Source: Hermatobates lingyangjiaoensis (taxonomy: Eukaryota; Arthropoda; Insecta; Hemiptera; Hermatobatidae). From it: a stretch of DNA of 64,000 bases. The DNA is taken from assembly GCA_026182355.1 (NCBI GenBank), contig JAPFBL010000084.1:10151501-10215500 (forward strand), written 5' to 3'. Position numbers and translations under genes: made by a program. Positions 12,783-24,192 of the stretch are shown here, one piece after another. Each line of letters opens with the position of its first letter. Positions within the stretch are counted from its first letter, which is position 1. A model generated the notes under the pieces. It made no database searches, was not told where the DNA came from, and saw only the letters and a list, made by a program, of their open reading frames with translations.

Positions 12783-13197
12783 GTTTACAGATTTTATATA
12801 TATCGAGGCTGAAAGGAAAATACAAATAATAGACAGGAAGGTACACAAGAAAGAAACAAATAAGAAATTCACTTATAAATATTTGGATCGTATTAATAAT
12901 AATTAGAAAATATGGCTTATTCTTAGACATATCTCCGATTGTGACACTTTGTCAGTCACTCCGAGGGCTTTTATGGACGTACAAATCGATCTTCATGGTG
13001 CTAGTCCAACACCTGCAGTCATCTCAATCCTGAATTAATTATTTATTTTTATTTTCATAACTTTTAGGTTTTATTTATCTATATTATTTAGCTTTAAATT
13101 ACACTCTCTGTTGAAATATGAACGAAGGGAATCTTGGGTGTCTTTTTTATTTTTTGAAGGTAGTTTACTGTCATTCGGATCGCCAGGTTCAAATTTT

Positions 13198-13207
13198 TAA
13201 TATATAT

Positions 13208-13238
<31 letters not shown>
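13198..13238. repeat. (TA)n microsatellite
   Basis: Nearly pure TA tract. A C-like degenerate motif (CTGATGACGAGC ... TGAAATAT) follows near 13348-13376. Confidence 0.95.
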
Positions 13239-13241
<3 letters not shown>

Positions 13242-13654
13242 CATACTGAGAAGGAAGGACAAAAAACACTTACTGAAACTCATTTCTATATATAAACATT
13301 TGTCATCATTAAGAGAAGTTGGTAGCCTCTCAGCCATAGTACTTTTTCAACTGATGACGAGCAATATTGAAATATAAAAGATAATTTTGTCGTTTTTATT
13401 TACTGATTGCCGTTTAGATTTTATTTCAATTTTTATATGTATTTATTTGGATTGAATTTTTGAAATCCAATTGATATAGCAATGAAATAATTTGTATAAC
13501 TAATACAAAACTCTGTCATTTCCAAACCATCACGATTGATTTGATTGAGAATCAATCAGTGACATAAAATGATTGTTAATCCTTTTTTTCTGTATATTTA
13601 CCGTCATATGTATACAAGTACCGTCGTCGCCTGTTTTTGTAGCAAAAGTTCAGT

Positions 13655-13699
13655 AACTCTTTACCTGATGACGACGCGGTCCAAATATAGTAGTGAGTT
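13655..13699 (+). ncRNA. hammerhead-like motif, family C (solo)
   Basis: AACTC, T, TTAC, CTGATGA (13665-13671), C, GAC/GTC stem, then CAAATATA, GTAG, T, GAGTT. Stem I pairs TTAC/GTAG next to the core and AACTC/GAGTT outside an internal bulge. The G of GAA has changed to C, which would disable a hammerhead. The tail (gtgatctcttttatgtgtgttct) matches PLE 3' ends. Confidence 0.4.
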
Positions 13700-13833
13700 T
13701 CTGTGATCTCTTTTATGTGTGTTCTTTTTGTCAATCTACATTATATATAAATAAGTTTAATATCGACAAAACAGCAACACACAAGGTAAAGACACGTACT
13801 CATTAACTAAAACTTTGGGAACATCCGTCTTGA

Positions 13834-13849
13834 GGGGGGGGGGGGGGGG
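13834..13849 (+). repeat. poly-G run
   Basis: Sixteen consecutive G residues in an otherwise AT-rich region. Could form a G-quadruplex, and is likely to vary in length. Confidence 0.95.
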
Positions 13850-14814
13850 AAATAAAGGATTTAAGATAATTTCATCAATTGTTATATTCCCATGTCTTCA
13901 ATGCTATAAAATAATAATTTATCCTTGAACAGTCAGGAAAAGCACTAAAGAAATATTTATTTCAAATTATGAAACTTTCGTTTTGTTTTTTGTGGTTCTT
14001 TTTCTCTGAATAATTGTTTTCCATGATCAATTTAAATAAATTGTTAGACAATTCCTTTAAACAACTCCTCTGAAGCAATAGTATCTTCCATTGAAAATGA
14101 CAATTTTTATTTTTTTTTTAATTCAAATTTAAATTTTTTTAAATACAATTAAATTTATATTTGCCAATTGATAAGTTACTTAACTTTTAATATTTTGCCA
14201 ACTTTAATTTATGCTAATCAATTTGTTCATATAATTGACAAAATTTAGGTACCATCATTCGCAATTCTTCTAAAGGTATAAATGCTGAATGTTTTAACTT
14301 GTGAATGAATAATAAATATAACAGAAGGTTTAAAATACAGATGAGTGTAATATGCAACCAATGCCTTTTGCACAACTTACTGACGTAAGTGTGCCTTTTA
14401 CAACTTTATACATCTCAAGAAATGATAAAGTTTGACATTGGAAAATAAACAGGGATAATATTTCTTAATACAGTAATTTTCTCAGTTTAATGAGCTTTAC
14501 TAACATTTTGATTTTAGATTTCTTAAATGGACTTAATTTGTCACATGAGAATAGTTGTCTGGAATACTGTATGCATTCCTTAAATGTTGGAAATTCTCCT
14601 TTACTCTTACTTATAGATTATAAAAAATGTATTACTTCTACAGGTTTGGCATAAACAATTGAAAATTATTCATAATGAATAACTGAATGCATACTCTGTA
14701 GTTGATTGCAGTAGATGCTGCGGTTGAATACTGAATTCGAGATTTTCATATAGCACGTATTGAGAGACTAGTTTTAATTTCTCAGGGTCGTTTGTAGTTG
14801 TTAAGTGTTTGGAA

Positions 14815-15030
14815 GAGTGTCTGCTTGTGTCAGTGTGCACTAAGAGAGGGTGAGTGAGTGAGAAAGAGAAGAAAGCAGATCTTCAGCCCTGTAGGCCTGA
14901 AAGAGTGAGAGAGTACTATGTGTTGTGAATACACCCCAGCATTCGACCAGTTTGTCCAGTAGACGAGAGAGCGCAGCACAGTAAAGATCGCTAGTTCTGG
15001 CTCCACCTCTCAAAGCTCATTGGCCGACCA
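14815..15030. other. GA-rich, GC-richer island
   Basis: This holds a run of GAGTGAGTGAGAAAGAGAAG-type repeats (14845-14875) followed by less repetitive GC-richer sequence. GAGA-type repeats can mark regulatory DNA in arthropods, but nothing here proves a promoter. The open frame starting at 15020 looks incidental. Confidence 0.25.
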
Positions 15031-16017
15031 CTCTCTCCAAGACTCCAACCATATAGGATTTCAATTTTATTTAAACATTGCTGAACTCAGTTCCTCACCT
15101 AAGGAATTCTTATTGCAAACATTTCTTGCTTCTTTTTATTATAATCGCTTTTATGATGCACAAAGCATGAACATCAACCATAGTTCCCATTATTTAAGAA
15201 TTACCTATTAAAATTGCCTCTCTAACTTGCGGCTATTTGAAGATTCTCAGGGTTCGTGAAAGCCCATTTAAGCTTTGAACACGTCTAACTAAAACAAAGT
15301 AGCTTTCTAAGTCTTTACCACAATAGCTCAAAATTGATCATATTATCACAACCTTTAAAAACGTATTTGCCTTTGAGAACAAACAGAAATGACAGAGACC
15401 ATTGATTTGCCAGCGAGTTAGATTTACACTTAGCATTGCAAAATTTTTTATAATTCATTTCTTTGAATTATAATAATTTCTATAATAATATAATAATCAA
15501 ATCTATGGGTACGTTGAATTTTCTTAATCAATTCTGAGTTTTATTTTCTGGTACCAATTACATCTTATTTCTAGTTTACAGTTTAAAAAGATAAGAAAAC
15601 ACCGAGAACTCAGTCTAATTTGAAATGAATTTTTTAAATCCTTGACTGTTTTTAATATTTCCACTTTATGTTAGTCTGCCATAATAAGAAGTTATCTCTT
15701 ATAATTTGAGAAACCCGAACTTTAAATTAGCATTATTGTTCACTAAATAATCCGAGCAATATTGTTTTCTACTTTCAGATTAAATATATCCATTATGGAA
15801 TTAAATATTTTCAAATAAATTTTAGCATGTATTTTATTTGGCATTGATTTCACCTAACATTATTTATTATTTGGAATACCAGACCACCATCCTGGGTTAT
15901 GAATCAATTACTAAAGTTAGTGTTTATTTTAACAGACTGCTAATAGGACGGTGAGTAACATTTATTCACCGGACATTAAAATTGATAGTCGAAGTGCTGT
16001 GCTTTCCCTCTTCTCTT

Positions 16018-16049
16018 CCTCCTGATGACGGTTAAGCCGAAAATTGAGA
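16018..16049 (+). ncRNA. hammerhead-like motif, family B variant
   Basis: CCTC, CTGATGA (16022-16028), C, stem GGT/GCC, GAA, AAT, T, GAG. The stem I pair CTC/GAG abuts the core. The tail GAGACTGTATGTGTG agrees with family B. Confidence 0.4.
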
Positions 16050-16424
16050 CTGTATGTGTGCAAACCTATTGTGTTGTCTTTATTTAGTTTCCTTGATAGG
16101 ACTATTGTGTTCATTTTGGATCGATTTTCAGCTTATTCAAGAGTATATATTAATATGACAACACAAAAGAACTGATACAAAATCAGAACTGAGTATATCA
16201 TTTTTTTCTACGTACTTTTTCTGTTTTTTGACGTGTTGTAGACTGTTTATTGAAAATGTTTATATGTTTAAGTGATTATTGAAAATTATTGTAGAAAAAA
16301 AATAAAATACCAACCCTTCAGCACCACAACCTTCGGGTATGTCATTAATTCTCTCTTGTTTGAATTTTATTATTTCACTCTAATTTTGTAACTGATAAGA
16401 TATAATTTGAATTGTAGTATCTTC

Positions 16425-16460
16425 CTGATGATGAACACAAAGTGTTCGAAACGCGTTGTT
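16425..16460 (+). ncRNA. hammerhead-like motif, family F (strong stem II, no stem I)
   Basis: CTGATGA, T, a perfect 6-bp stem GAACAC/GTGTTC with loop AAA, GAA, ACGCGT, T, then GTTG repeats. The core layout is exact, but I see no pairing partner for stem I. Confidence 0.35.
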
Positions 16461-17109
16461 GTTGTTGTTGAATAAAACTTCATTTGTGTCTAGACTTTTG
16501 TTTGTTTATCCATTTTACCTCAGAAAAATAAAATATATTGATGAGGTATAGAAATACACAGAAGAAACCACAAAACATCACACAAAAAAACTCACTCAAG
16601 GCAAGTCAAGTATTCCAAGTGGCATACTTATCTATCCTGACGATGAGAAATGTCAAAATATCATAGTAAAATTTTATGTTTTTTCCTTGTGAAGTATGAT
16701 TAATATATTCATATATATAGATAAGATGCTAAAAGAAAACCTGAACTCGGCCAATATTCTGAAACATGAAATAAAAATTAAGATCTAAACAACAATAAGA
16801 AATTTAGAAATGAGACAAAATTATCCAAAAATTCATAATTAAGATAATACATATACATTTGTAGAGGTATATTTGTATTCCATAGTGAGAAGGCGAACGT
16901 TAACTCATATACGACTATACTTTGAAAACAGAAACAAACACGAATGAAAACCACACTAGGACTTACTTGTAATAATTCGACCTTTCTAACGGTACGTTTG
17001 AGGAAAGTGGAAATGTGAGAGGATGATAGCCTATATATTATATTTGAATTTAAAACAAAAACGGTCCCTGAGGACTAAATATAACAAACTCAAAAAGATA
17101 ACACTGAGA

Positions 17110-17540
17110 AAAAATTACAAAAAGCCACTTTGATATTTGGATGAATCGTTATCACCATGAAAGGAGATGTGACTTTTTTGAAGAACAAAGCCACAATAGA
17201 GAATTGGAGAATCCCTTTGAAGCAGTCACAGTAACAGTGTTGCCATCATACGCAGGGAGGGAAGGGACGACAAATTAAAGAAATTAAAGAAAAAAACCTA
17301 AATAATATAAATAGAGGAAATAATACACTTAAATTAAATAAAACAACAATAAGGAAAAAGAATGAAAACTAATAAGGAAAAAAGATAAGAAATAAAAAAC
17401 AAAACCATAAAAAAATTCTAGTTTAATATAAATAAATAATAATTAAAAAAGAGGTCAATAATAAAAAGTGCAAAAATACATTAATATGATAATACAATAA
17501 TAAAATAATTAATAATTATTGTAATAATACATATATAATT
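17110..17540 (-). mobile_element. decayed PLE 3' region
   Basis: On the minus strand, 17110-17260 matches the plus strand at about 35715-35850. The match runs through a Cys-rich reading (cctgcgt...gtgactgct.caaagggattctcca) and ends agtcacatctcct before a damaged family C motif. The AT-rich remainder resembles PLE 3' untranslated regions. No coding part is visible. Confidence 0.5.
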
Positions 17541-18419
17541 AAAAAATATATATACATACATGTTGAATGAAACATTCTCCAAGTAGCCGTTCAGTTTATT
17601 TTACAATTTAAATGGTAACTATTATTTATGCAAAAAAATATATCATTAGAATGCAATTTGTATAATACAAATTAACATCTAAGTAAAGAAAATATTTAGC
17701 GTCATTTGGTTTGGAAAGAAGATAATATATGTTTAAGAGGTTTTATAAAGAAGAGCAGTAGGTCAAGTCGCCTCAGCTCATGTCCATACGTGCTGCATTG
17801 GTGAGCAGAAGGAGCTTTCGACATCCCCTCTACACCAGATCTCAGTCCTAGTGCGTCTTTCTTAAAACCAAACTAAAATTAAATCATCAGTTTATTTAAA
17901 ATTATTTTTGGAACTCAAACAAAAGTATGTATTTGAATATAAATAAAATAAATTCGTAAAATGTATGCTTTCTAGGCATATGATACCTTTAAACTTATTT
18001 TACAATTTTTTTATTATTAGAATTAAAGTTAGTGTTTATGCTGGTGGTGCACTGAAAGTTTAGTAGATTTCAATTTCTGTTTTTGAATTTAATTGGCGTT
18101 ATATGTACTGATAGAGTAAGAAGAGAAAACAATGCAAGCAAAAGGTGGTAGGAAGGTGTATAAAGATTTTAAAGCAGTTAATATTTTATCGTTACAGCTT
18201 GGATAATTATTTCAAAAATAAATTTTACAATAACCAGTGAAAGTTTGATGGAAACATATTCAATGATTTTGGCTGTTGTAAGTCCATAATCATTGTATAA
18301 TTTATAATAATGGTAGAATTTAACGTGTCAGGAGAAAGAGGTCTTCTAGAAAAGAATTTTTTTTTTCATTTTAAAGATCATGTAAGTCTAATGTGGCTGG
18401 ATTACTATTGAACATTCTA

Positions 18420-18540
18420 AGGACTCATCCATCTTGCCAGGTCAACTGGGTAATTGCCAGAGCCAAGACCGGTTTCACCAACGCCCCTGTAGTGTTAACC
18501 ACTCTTGGTACACCCCGTTCTTGACTCGTCTGCCAATTTA
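18420..18540. other. GC-richer intronic patch
   Basis: About 120 bp of raised GC with no open frame or repeat recognised. Confidence 0.2.
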
Positions 18541-19429
18541 ACCGAGATTTTAATTTTTTTTGTTTCAACCAGTTATTAATATTTATTTGATTTACAGCTG
18601 CGTTTAAAATAAAACAAAGTTGTCTTGCCCTTGAGGAGGGACACGATTGCTAGACCTAGAACCACCTAACATTGTCATATTAAATGCAGTAACTCAGCAC
18701 TGTTTTTACGCTAAAGCAGAATAATAACCTATAATTTGATAATATATCACCAAGTTAATGTGTAATGGATGAAAATATTTTATATCTACTGTCGAATTAA
18801 CAATTAAGTATAACAACTCAATTGTGATTCTTGAAAGGGCCTCATATGCCTACCTCCCATTTAATTCCTGCGTTTATACCGCAAACGGAATAAAAAAAAC
18901 AAACTAACTTAATTATGAAAAGTATAACTCGTTTTTTTGTTAACCTTTTTTCAACAAAACATAGATTCCTTAAAAAAGTATATTTGTATTACTTCATGTT
19001 ACCACTGTCATAGATAACATCTCAAATTAGCCTTTGAAAACTAGAATCTGAATAGGACCAAGAGGTTAAAGGATTGAATGGATATCTTTGTGGTCAACCG
19101 AAGCGAGTTTCTTAACAAATAAGCGACAATTCCATTCAACTTTTAACGACTCAAATGGTACTGCGTTCTGAGTGTTTTAAAGAATTAGTAAAAAAATTGG
19201 CATTAACTGAATGAACACTGAATGAGATATGATGATTATGAATTAACGTAATAATTAGGGTTAATATTTATTTGAGAACTGCATGCCTTGTTTTCAAAAA
19301 GTAAACATGTCTTCGGAAAGTATAGACGATTGTAGGAAAAGATGACGTAATCATACAGTGTTGAGATTTACTGCCTGATAGTGTACTATGAGTGGTGGAG
19401 GTTATATTTTTGACGGCACTTAGGTGGCT

Positions 19430-19640
19430 ATTGTGTGGAGAGGGCTATAAAGTAAGAATGGACAGAAAGGCCGTGGTCGTTGCGGGTGACGAGTGACTTG
19501 GGCCGAGGACGCTCCTCTGCACCCCTCAATCCCGTCGCTTCTTTACTGCCCTCACTGCTCCCCTATGATCCCTCTAAACCTCCCCCACTCCCACTTAATA
19601 CATCCTTGACGATTGTCAATTTACACCTTGACATTCAAAA
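19430..19640. other. GC-richer island with purine-to-pyrimidine switch
   Basis: G-rich at 19435-19510, C-rich at 19515-19610. It has the same strand asymmetry as the islands near 3, 26, 46 and 54 kb. An 88-codon frame (19480-19746) is low-complexity and unconvincing. Confidence 0.25.
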
Positions 19641-20504
19641 AAACCAAACACTTCTCCTTTTACTTACTTCTTGTTACCTTTTTCGAAGATTTTTTTTTAC
19701 TTGTCTTTCACACCACACCTTTGATTTAGAATTGCAGATAGGATGAACAAAGGAGGCTTAAGAGCTTGTGAATCAAGAAGCCAACCACAGTACAAACCTA
19801 TACTTGATTATGTGCCCCAACAAGACAAGAATGCTCTGAGGGGGGCTGTTTAAATCACCTTCAAACAATTCAAATTTACTTCTTCATCTAGAAACAAATA
19901 TAAATAAATAAGTATAGTTACTTTTTATAAAGAACAAATTAATGGTCAAAAAAAACGTGGCACACTTTAAAAGCCAGTTTGAATTGACATTATGATTGAG
20001 AGAGTTGTATAATTAAAAGGGCCGTACTTTTTCACAGTTTCACTTGTGATTTGATTGAGAAAGAGTTACGGCATATTATCTAATACATGTCAAGCTGTGA
20101 GAACAGTCAAGTAAAAAGGTTTCCAACTTAATTAGAAAAAAGGAAGTGGCGTTAAATCGTATGTGACATTGACAGATGGACGTTCCGCAGCACTCTCTAG
20201 TCGATTCCGAAGAGAATGTTAATGGGAAGTCTATCCACATCTGATGACGAAGTGTAGAGTCCATCTTATCATAGTTCCCTCTCATATACCGCAGAGACCC
20301 AAATAAACTGGAACTATTTATTTTTTTTTTTCAAATGTAAATTTTTATTCCATCATATATTCACTCAAACCCAAATCAGTGTTGTATTCAAATACAAAAC
20401 ACCTCCCCGGAATATTTTATGTTTGTTAACATTATTTAGATTAAATCACCAACTTTTAAGTGGCGAAAAAATAATTCCTAATATTTCTTCTATTGAATCC
20501 GTCT

Positions 20505-20626
20505 TCTCCTGAAGACGGTTCAAACAAAAAATTAGAGACTGTAAGTGTGTGCTTTTAATTTCTCTATGTTTCTTTTTCTACAATGAACTACATTTGTCTG
20601 TTTCTGATCGTATTTCAAACGAAAAA

Positions 20627-20628
<2 letters not shown>
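20505..20628 (+). mobile_element. family B element with damaged motif
   Basis: TCTC, CTGAAGA (20509-20515), C, GGTT... then AAAAAATTA and GAGACTGTAAGTGTGTG. A tail follows of about 90 bp (ctctatgtttctttttctac...tttcaaacgaaaaag) that ends in (TA)n. The GAA core is lost (C-to-A and G-to-A changes). This gives the full length of a B unit after the motif, roughly 95 bp. Confidence 0.65.

Positions 20629-20665
<37 letters not shown>
20629..20665. repeat. (TA)n microsatellite
   Basis: Pure TA tract between two family B units in opposite orientation. Confidence 0.95.
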
Positions 20666-20668
<3 letters not shown>

Positions 20669-20850
20669 TTTTTTTCGTTGGAAATACGATCCAAAACGGA
20701 CAAATATAGTTCAATATAAACAAAGAAACATAGAGAAATCAGAAGAACACACTTACAGTCTCTCCTGAAGACGGTTCAAACCGAAAATTAGAGACTGTAA
20801 GTGTGTTCTTCTGATTTCTCTATGTTTCTTTGTTTATATTGAACTATATA
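20666..20850. mobile_element. family B inverted pair around an intact hammerhead-like core
   Basis: Arms 20704-20762 and 20791-20849 are perfect 59-bp inverted repeats. The 28-nt loop between them is exactly the core from TC-CTGAAGA to GAAAATTA. The left arm alone extends further out to the element end (20666). (TA)n tracts abut both outer ends. Confidence 0.8.
20761..20794 (+). ncRNA. hammerhead-like motif, family B, best-preserved plus copy
   Basis: TCTC (stem I), CTGAAGA (20765-20771), C (extra), GGTT/AACC stem II with loop CA, GAA (20783-20785), AATT, A, GAGA (stem I). In hammerhead numbering the A at 20790 would be position 17 and cleavage would fall before the G at 20791. The extra C between CTGAAGA and stem II departs from the canonical core, so activity is uncertain. 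An alternative, longer pairing of the flanking 59-bp arms competes with stem I. Confidence 0.5.
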
Positions 20851-20875
20851 TATATATATATATATATTATATATT
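20845..20875. repeat. (TA)n microsatellite
   Basis: TA tract between a family B unit and a PLE-derived palindrome. Confidence 0.9.
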
Positions 20876-21312
20876 TGGGGAACAGTCCTTCATTTATACA
20901 TGTGAGATTAAATTTTCTGCCCACTTTTGTCTTAATTAGTTTTCTGGATTTCTTTTCCAAATCTCGAAGTCTTACTTTCATTTATTTAGGAACTAGGTGT
21001 AATAACTCACTATATGTTTTGTTGTCCATTTTTTTATTTTTACCGACGTTTCGGTCTTCTTCGACCATCTACTGGGTGATTTTTGAACACATACTATTTT
21101 AAACTATTTAACATTTTTTAACAAAACAAAATTTTAACACTCGACTAACAAAATAAAATAAATAAACGTCGGTAAAAATAAAAAAATGGACAACAAAACA
21201 TATGTGAGTTATTACACCTAGTTCCTAAAGAAATGAAAGTAAGACTTCGAGATTTGGAAAAGAAATCCAGAAAACTAATTAAGACAAAAGTGGGCAGAAA
21301 ATTTAATCTCAC
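20876..21312. mobile_element. PLE N-terminal fragment as an inverted pair
   Basis: The minus arm (20876-21077) and plus arm (21165-21312) share about 145 bp of near-identical inverted sequence. Each arm encodes the start of a PLE-like protein: MDNKTYVSYYT, then KVRLRDLEKKSRKLIKTKV, then GRKFNLTC. Only the minus arm extends to INEGLFP. Basic, coiled N-terminal segments of this kind precede the RT in PLEs. The minus arm carries a hammerhead-like motif just upstream of its ATG. The plus arm begins within that motif, at AACGTCGGT. Stops interrupt the frame near FLKK. Confidence 0.65.
21042..21077 (-). ncRNA. hammerhead-like motif, family I, upstream of a PLE N-terminal frame
   Basis: On the minus strand: ACC, CAGTAGA, T, stem GGTC/GACC, GAA, ACGT, C, GGT. 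Stem I, stem II and the GAA..T-C part are perfect. The first core strand reads CAGTAGA rather than CTGANGA, which would break a hammerhead unless mutated from it. Confidence 0.35.
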
Positions 21313-21339
21313 ATATATATATATATATAAATATGAAAA

Positions 21340-21483
21340 TATTTCACATAAACACGTAAAATAACAATCAAACCACAATATGAAAAATATTGGTTTCAGT
21401 TGGTTTTTTACTCTGACAAAGAGCAACCGCTTGTTACAGTTGAAAGATTTTAGTCCTGTTTTCCAATTTCATATTGTGGTTTG

Positions 21484-21485
<2 letters not shown>
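21340..21485. mobile_element. family F1 element, diverged
   Basis: Left end atttcacataaacacgt, then inverted arms caaaccacaatatga / tcatattgtggtttgaac, and a degenerate core at 21409-21454 (CTGACAA...GTTGAAAGATTTTAGTC). Flanked by TA tracts at 21311-21330 and 21486-21523. Confidence 0.7.

Positions 21486-21523
<38 letters not shown>
21486..21523. repeat. (TA)n microsatellite
   Basis: Pure TA tract between two F1 elements. Confidence 0.95.
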
Positions 21524-21526
<3 letters not shown>

Positions 21527-21590
21527 ATTTCACATAAACACGTGAAATAAAAATCAATAATCAAACCACAATAAGAAAATGGGAAAACAA

Positions 21591-21633
21591 GACTAAGATC
21601 TTTCAACCGTAACAAGCGGTCTTCGTCAGAGTC
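21591..21633 (-). ncRNA. hammerhead-like motif, family F1
   Basis: On the minus strand: GACT, CTGACGA, A, stem GACCG/CGGTT with loop CTTGTTA, GAA, AGATCT, T, AGTC. Stem I GACT/AGTC abuts the core on both sides. Confidence 0.45.
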
Positions 21634-21666
21634 CGAAGTCAGTCCCAACTGAGTTTTTGGGTTTTT

Positions 21667-21709
21667 GACTCTGACGAAGACCGCTTGTTACGGTTGAAAG
21701 ATCTTAGTC
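21667..21709 (+). ncRNA. hammerhead-like motif, family F1, partner arm
   Basis: Identical core to 21591-21633 on the opposite strand. Together they make the element palindromic, so a full transcript would mainly form one long hairpin rather than two ribozyme folds. Confidence 0.45.
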
Positions 21710-21920
21710 TTGTTTTCCCATTTTCTTATTGTGGTTTGATCATTGATATATATATATTGTTATTTCACGTGTTTATGTGAAAGCTTTATATATATATACT
21801 ATATTGACACAAAAAATACACAGAAATGAGTCTGTTTCATTTCTGTGTGTTCTTTATGATGCAATTTATTTAGTTCGTGGAATCGTTTCATTTAATTGGT
21901 ATATATATATATATATATAG

Positions 21921-21990
21921 TATATACCTGATGACATGTCGAAATATAGTAGTTAGTTCTTATGATCATTTTTATATGTGTTTTTTAGCG
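21921..21990 (+). mobile_element. solo PLE 3' end with degenerate family C motif
   Basis: TATAC, CTGATGA (21928-21934), then only CATGTC before GAAATATA and GTAG. Stem II is nearly deleted. The tail (tcttatgatcatttttatatgtg) matches other PLE 3' ends. TA tracts lie on both sides. Confidence 0.5.
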
Positions 21991-22010
21991 ATATATATAT
22001 ATATATATAT
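21991..22010. repeat. (TA)n microsatellite
   Basis: TA tract directly preceding a 5'-truncated PLE copy. Confidence 0.9.
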
Positions 22011-23143
22011 AATGGCAGTGACTCTATTTTTCTCATTAATACTTATTCTCGTGGTAGTACTCATAGTGTGGACACTGTTATCTAGGAGTTTTTTCCTATA
22101 TTTTTTTGTCGTCCTATACTTCCTTTGTCTTCAGGAAGACACCATCTATTTAAACCTGCTATTCTCAGGTCTATCTTTTCACATGTTTCTTCCCAAACGC
22201 TTCCCTATACTGCTATTGGTATGGTTGCCCGTACTCTCTTCATCCTCCTGCACTTCTTATACCTTCAGAGAGACGCCTTCTGCCGCCTATCCACATACCT
22301 CCTAATCTCAGATCTATCTTTTCACATATTCTTCCCCAAACACTCCATAGAATGCTAATGGTATGGTCCATTATTGACATTAATTGAATGTCTTAAGTCA
22401 ATACGGACTTCGTGGCTGTTTTAATTGCCCTATTATCAATCCTATAACTTCCTTTACTTTCATCTTTAGCGATCCACCTACCCTATTACTGAAAAAACCT
22501 GCTTACATCTTGCTACTGCGTTTATCCAGTGTGATGCATGTTGCGTGGGTTTAGCTTCCTCTATCCTAAGCTTGCGTTTTAATAATCACAGGTGTTCCTA
22601 TGGTAAGCTCAGTGACCTTCCCATTACCATTCTTGCTAGTCTCTCAGGGAGTCAGTTTCAATGACTGTCTCCCTGTACTAGTTGTTAGACATAATCCTGA
22701 TTCTAACACCGTCTCTTTAAGAACTTCAGAAGAAATACTTATCTGTATCCTGAAAGTTAGATCTGCTCATGAGATTAACTTCAAACGTTCATTGTTCTTT
22801 ATTTATTTAAAATGTTGACACCGTTTTGATTACTGATTTATTTTTCATTTATATTTCGGTTTTCATTAATAAATAATTAAAGATTTTTAATATTATTTAT
22901 TTATATATATTATTATTTATTTATTTTTCCTTGTCTCACTGTGTTGGCGCTTTTCAGTGTTGTCACACTGATTGAGAGTCTTTCAACGACTTTTCAGTCG
23001 TCACTTGTCTGGGAAGCAACTCACATCTTTCTACCTCATGACGAGGCAGTGGAAATATAGCAGTGAGTTTTTGTGATCTCCTTTATGTATGTTCTTTCCA
23101 TAAATTTAGTTTTTAAGTTTAGTGGAATCATTTCGTTGAATTA
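22011..23143 (+). pseudogene. Penelope-like element, 5'-truncated copy with 3' end
   Basis: The plus strand, in drifting frames, reads GSDSIFLINTYS, HSVDTVI.EFFPI, SSGRHHLFKPAILRSIFSHV, a linker CGLRGCFNCPIINP, and a much decayed GIY-YIG core. The C-terminal tail follows: SDLPITIL, then FNDCLPVLVV, then SNTVSLRTSEEILICILK. A block around 22225-22358 repeats the SxFSHxFxPK segment, an internal duplication. A 200-bp T-rich 3' untranslated region follows, then the family C motif at 23019-23068 and a tail ending in (TA)n. RT motifs are missing because of the 5' truncation. Confidence 0.85.
23019..23068 (+). ncRNA. hammerhead-like motif, family C, at a PLE 3' end
   Basis: ACTCA, bulge CATCTTT, CTAC, CTCATGA, C, a damaged stem, GAAATATA, GCAG, TGAGT. 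The outer stem ACTCA/TGAGT and inner CTAC/GCAG frame the core. CTGATGA has mutated to CTCATGA and stem II has lost a pair, so this copy is probably inactive. Confidence 0.4.
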
Positions 23144-23879
23144 GTTATATATATATATTAGCATATATGAAATAGAAAATCAACACTACAGTAATGAATT
23201 CAGAAATTAGATTTAGTTCTTTTCCAACATGTGACTTCCCTGGCCAGAGTCACACAAAGAATAGTATGCATTTGTGTAACTCTTTCCGTACGATAAACCT
23301 CCTAACATCAAATTTAGTTGTGTTTTCTAATATCATGTATTTCTTCTTACATGCATTCCTATGTCATTGGCAGTGTGAGTGAACGTGGACGACGTGGCTG
23401 TCTGTCTAGTCCCGTCGTCAATACTGATCCTTAGCAATAATTACTACTCTTTGTTCATTATTACCTCTTATATTACGCATAACTGCGCTTATGGAGTGAA
23501 ATTCACCCAGTATGATGTTTTTAATGTTGATTCAGTTTCCACTGAGATGGGCTTTGAATATGAATTGTCACAGGTCATCCTGTCATGTTTACTTTGTCAC
23601 TCATGGTAATTCTAGTAGCCTTAATTTTAATGACTGTTTTCAGGTTCAGCTTTGAAAAAAGTATTTTTATTATTTCAATATCAAACGTTACCAGAATGAG
23701 ACAGATATAGAAATATATCCTCCACGATGACAGTATTTGCGAAGACCACAGTGAGAAGTTCAAAGGAGTCAATAAAATTTTCAATAAAAACTGATCATCC
23801 TGAGTGTCTCACTCGAACTATCTCTCACAAACTATATACAACTAAATAAGTTAAAAAGCGTGCCAACTGGACCTTAATG

Positions 23880-23990
23880 AACTAAAATACATGGAAGGCG
23901 GCTGATGGGCATGTCGAAGCCTGTCCTCGTCTATCCTGCTGCTTTGGACCGTCACATAGGACTATCTATTCCCTGAAATATTGATTGCAG
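23880..23990. other. short GC-richer intronic patch
   Basis: About 110 bp of raised GC. No motif or repeat recognised. Confidence 0.15.
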
Positions 23991-24192
23991 TAAGAGCTTA
24001 GTTCTGTTCTCCGTGCTATATATTTTAGTATACAATAGTTTTCTTTATCTAGATTTGGTCCAGCGTCAAACCATTTCCAAACAAATTAAAACCATTTCAA
24101 ATTTATAGGGAAAAACATTGTCAGTGTTGCCAGTCTTTATGAAGCTTTAATCTAAGTTTCATAACCTACCAACTACGTGTATTCATTCACTT

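Larger units (their letters stand above)
21524..21787. mobile_element. family F1 palindromic element, two intact cores
   Basis: Inverted arms of about 110 bp hold the F1 motif on the minus strand (21591-21633) and plus strand (21667-21709), 5' sides facing each other. Both ends carry the small hairpin word TTTCAC...GTGAAA. The (TA)n at 21486-21523 abuts the left end and another tract abuts the right end. A short TA run also interrupts the right arm at 21746-21759. Confidence 0.85.

Noticed and set aside
15936..15950. Possible 15-nt microexon between tttattttaacag and gtgagt
   Set aside because: Acceptor and donor look good, but a match of this kind is expected by chance in 64 kb and the five codons match nothing in Hth.
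17760..17870. Possible tRNA-like or SINE-like patch
   Set aside because: No cloverleaf, and no clear A and B box pair at proper spacing, could be made out.
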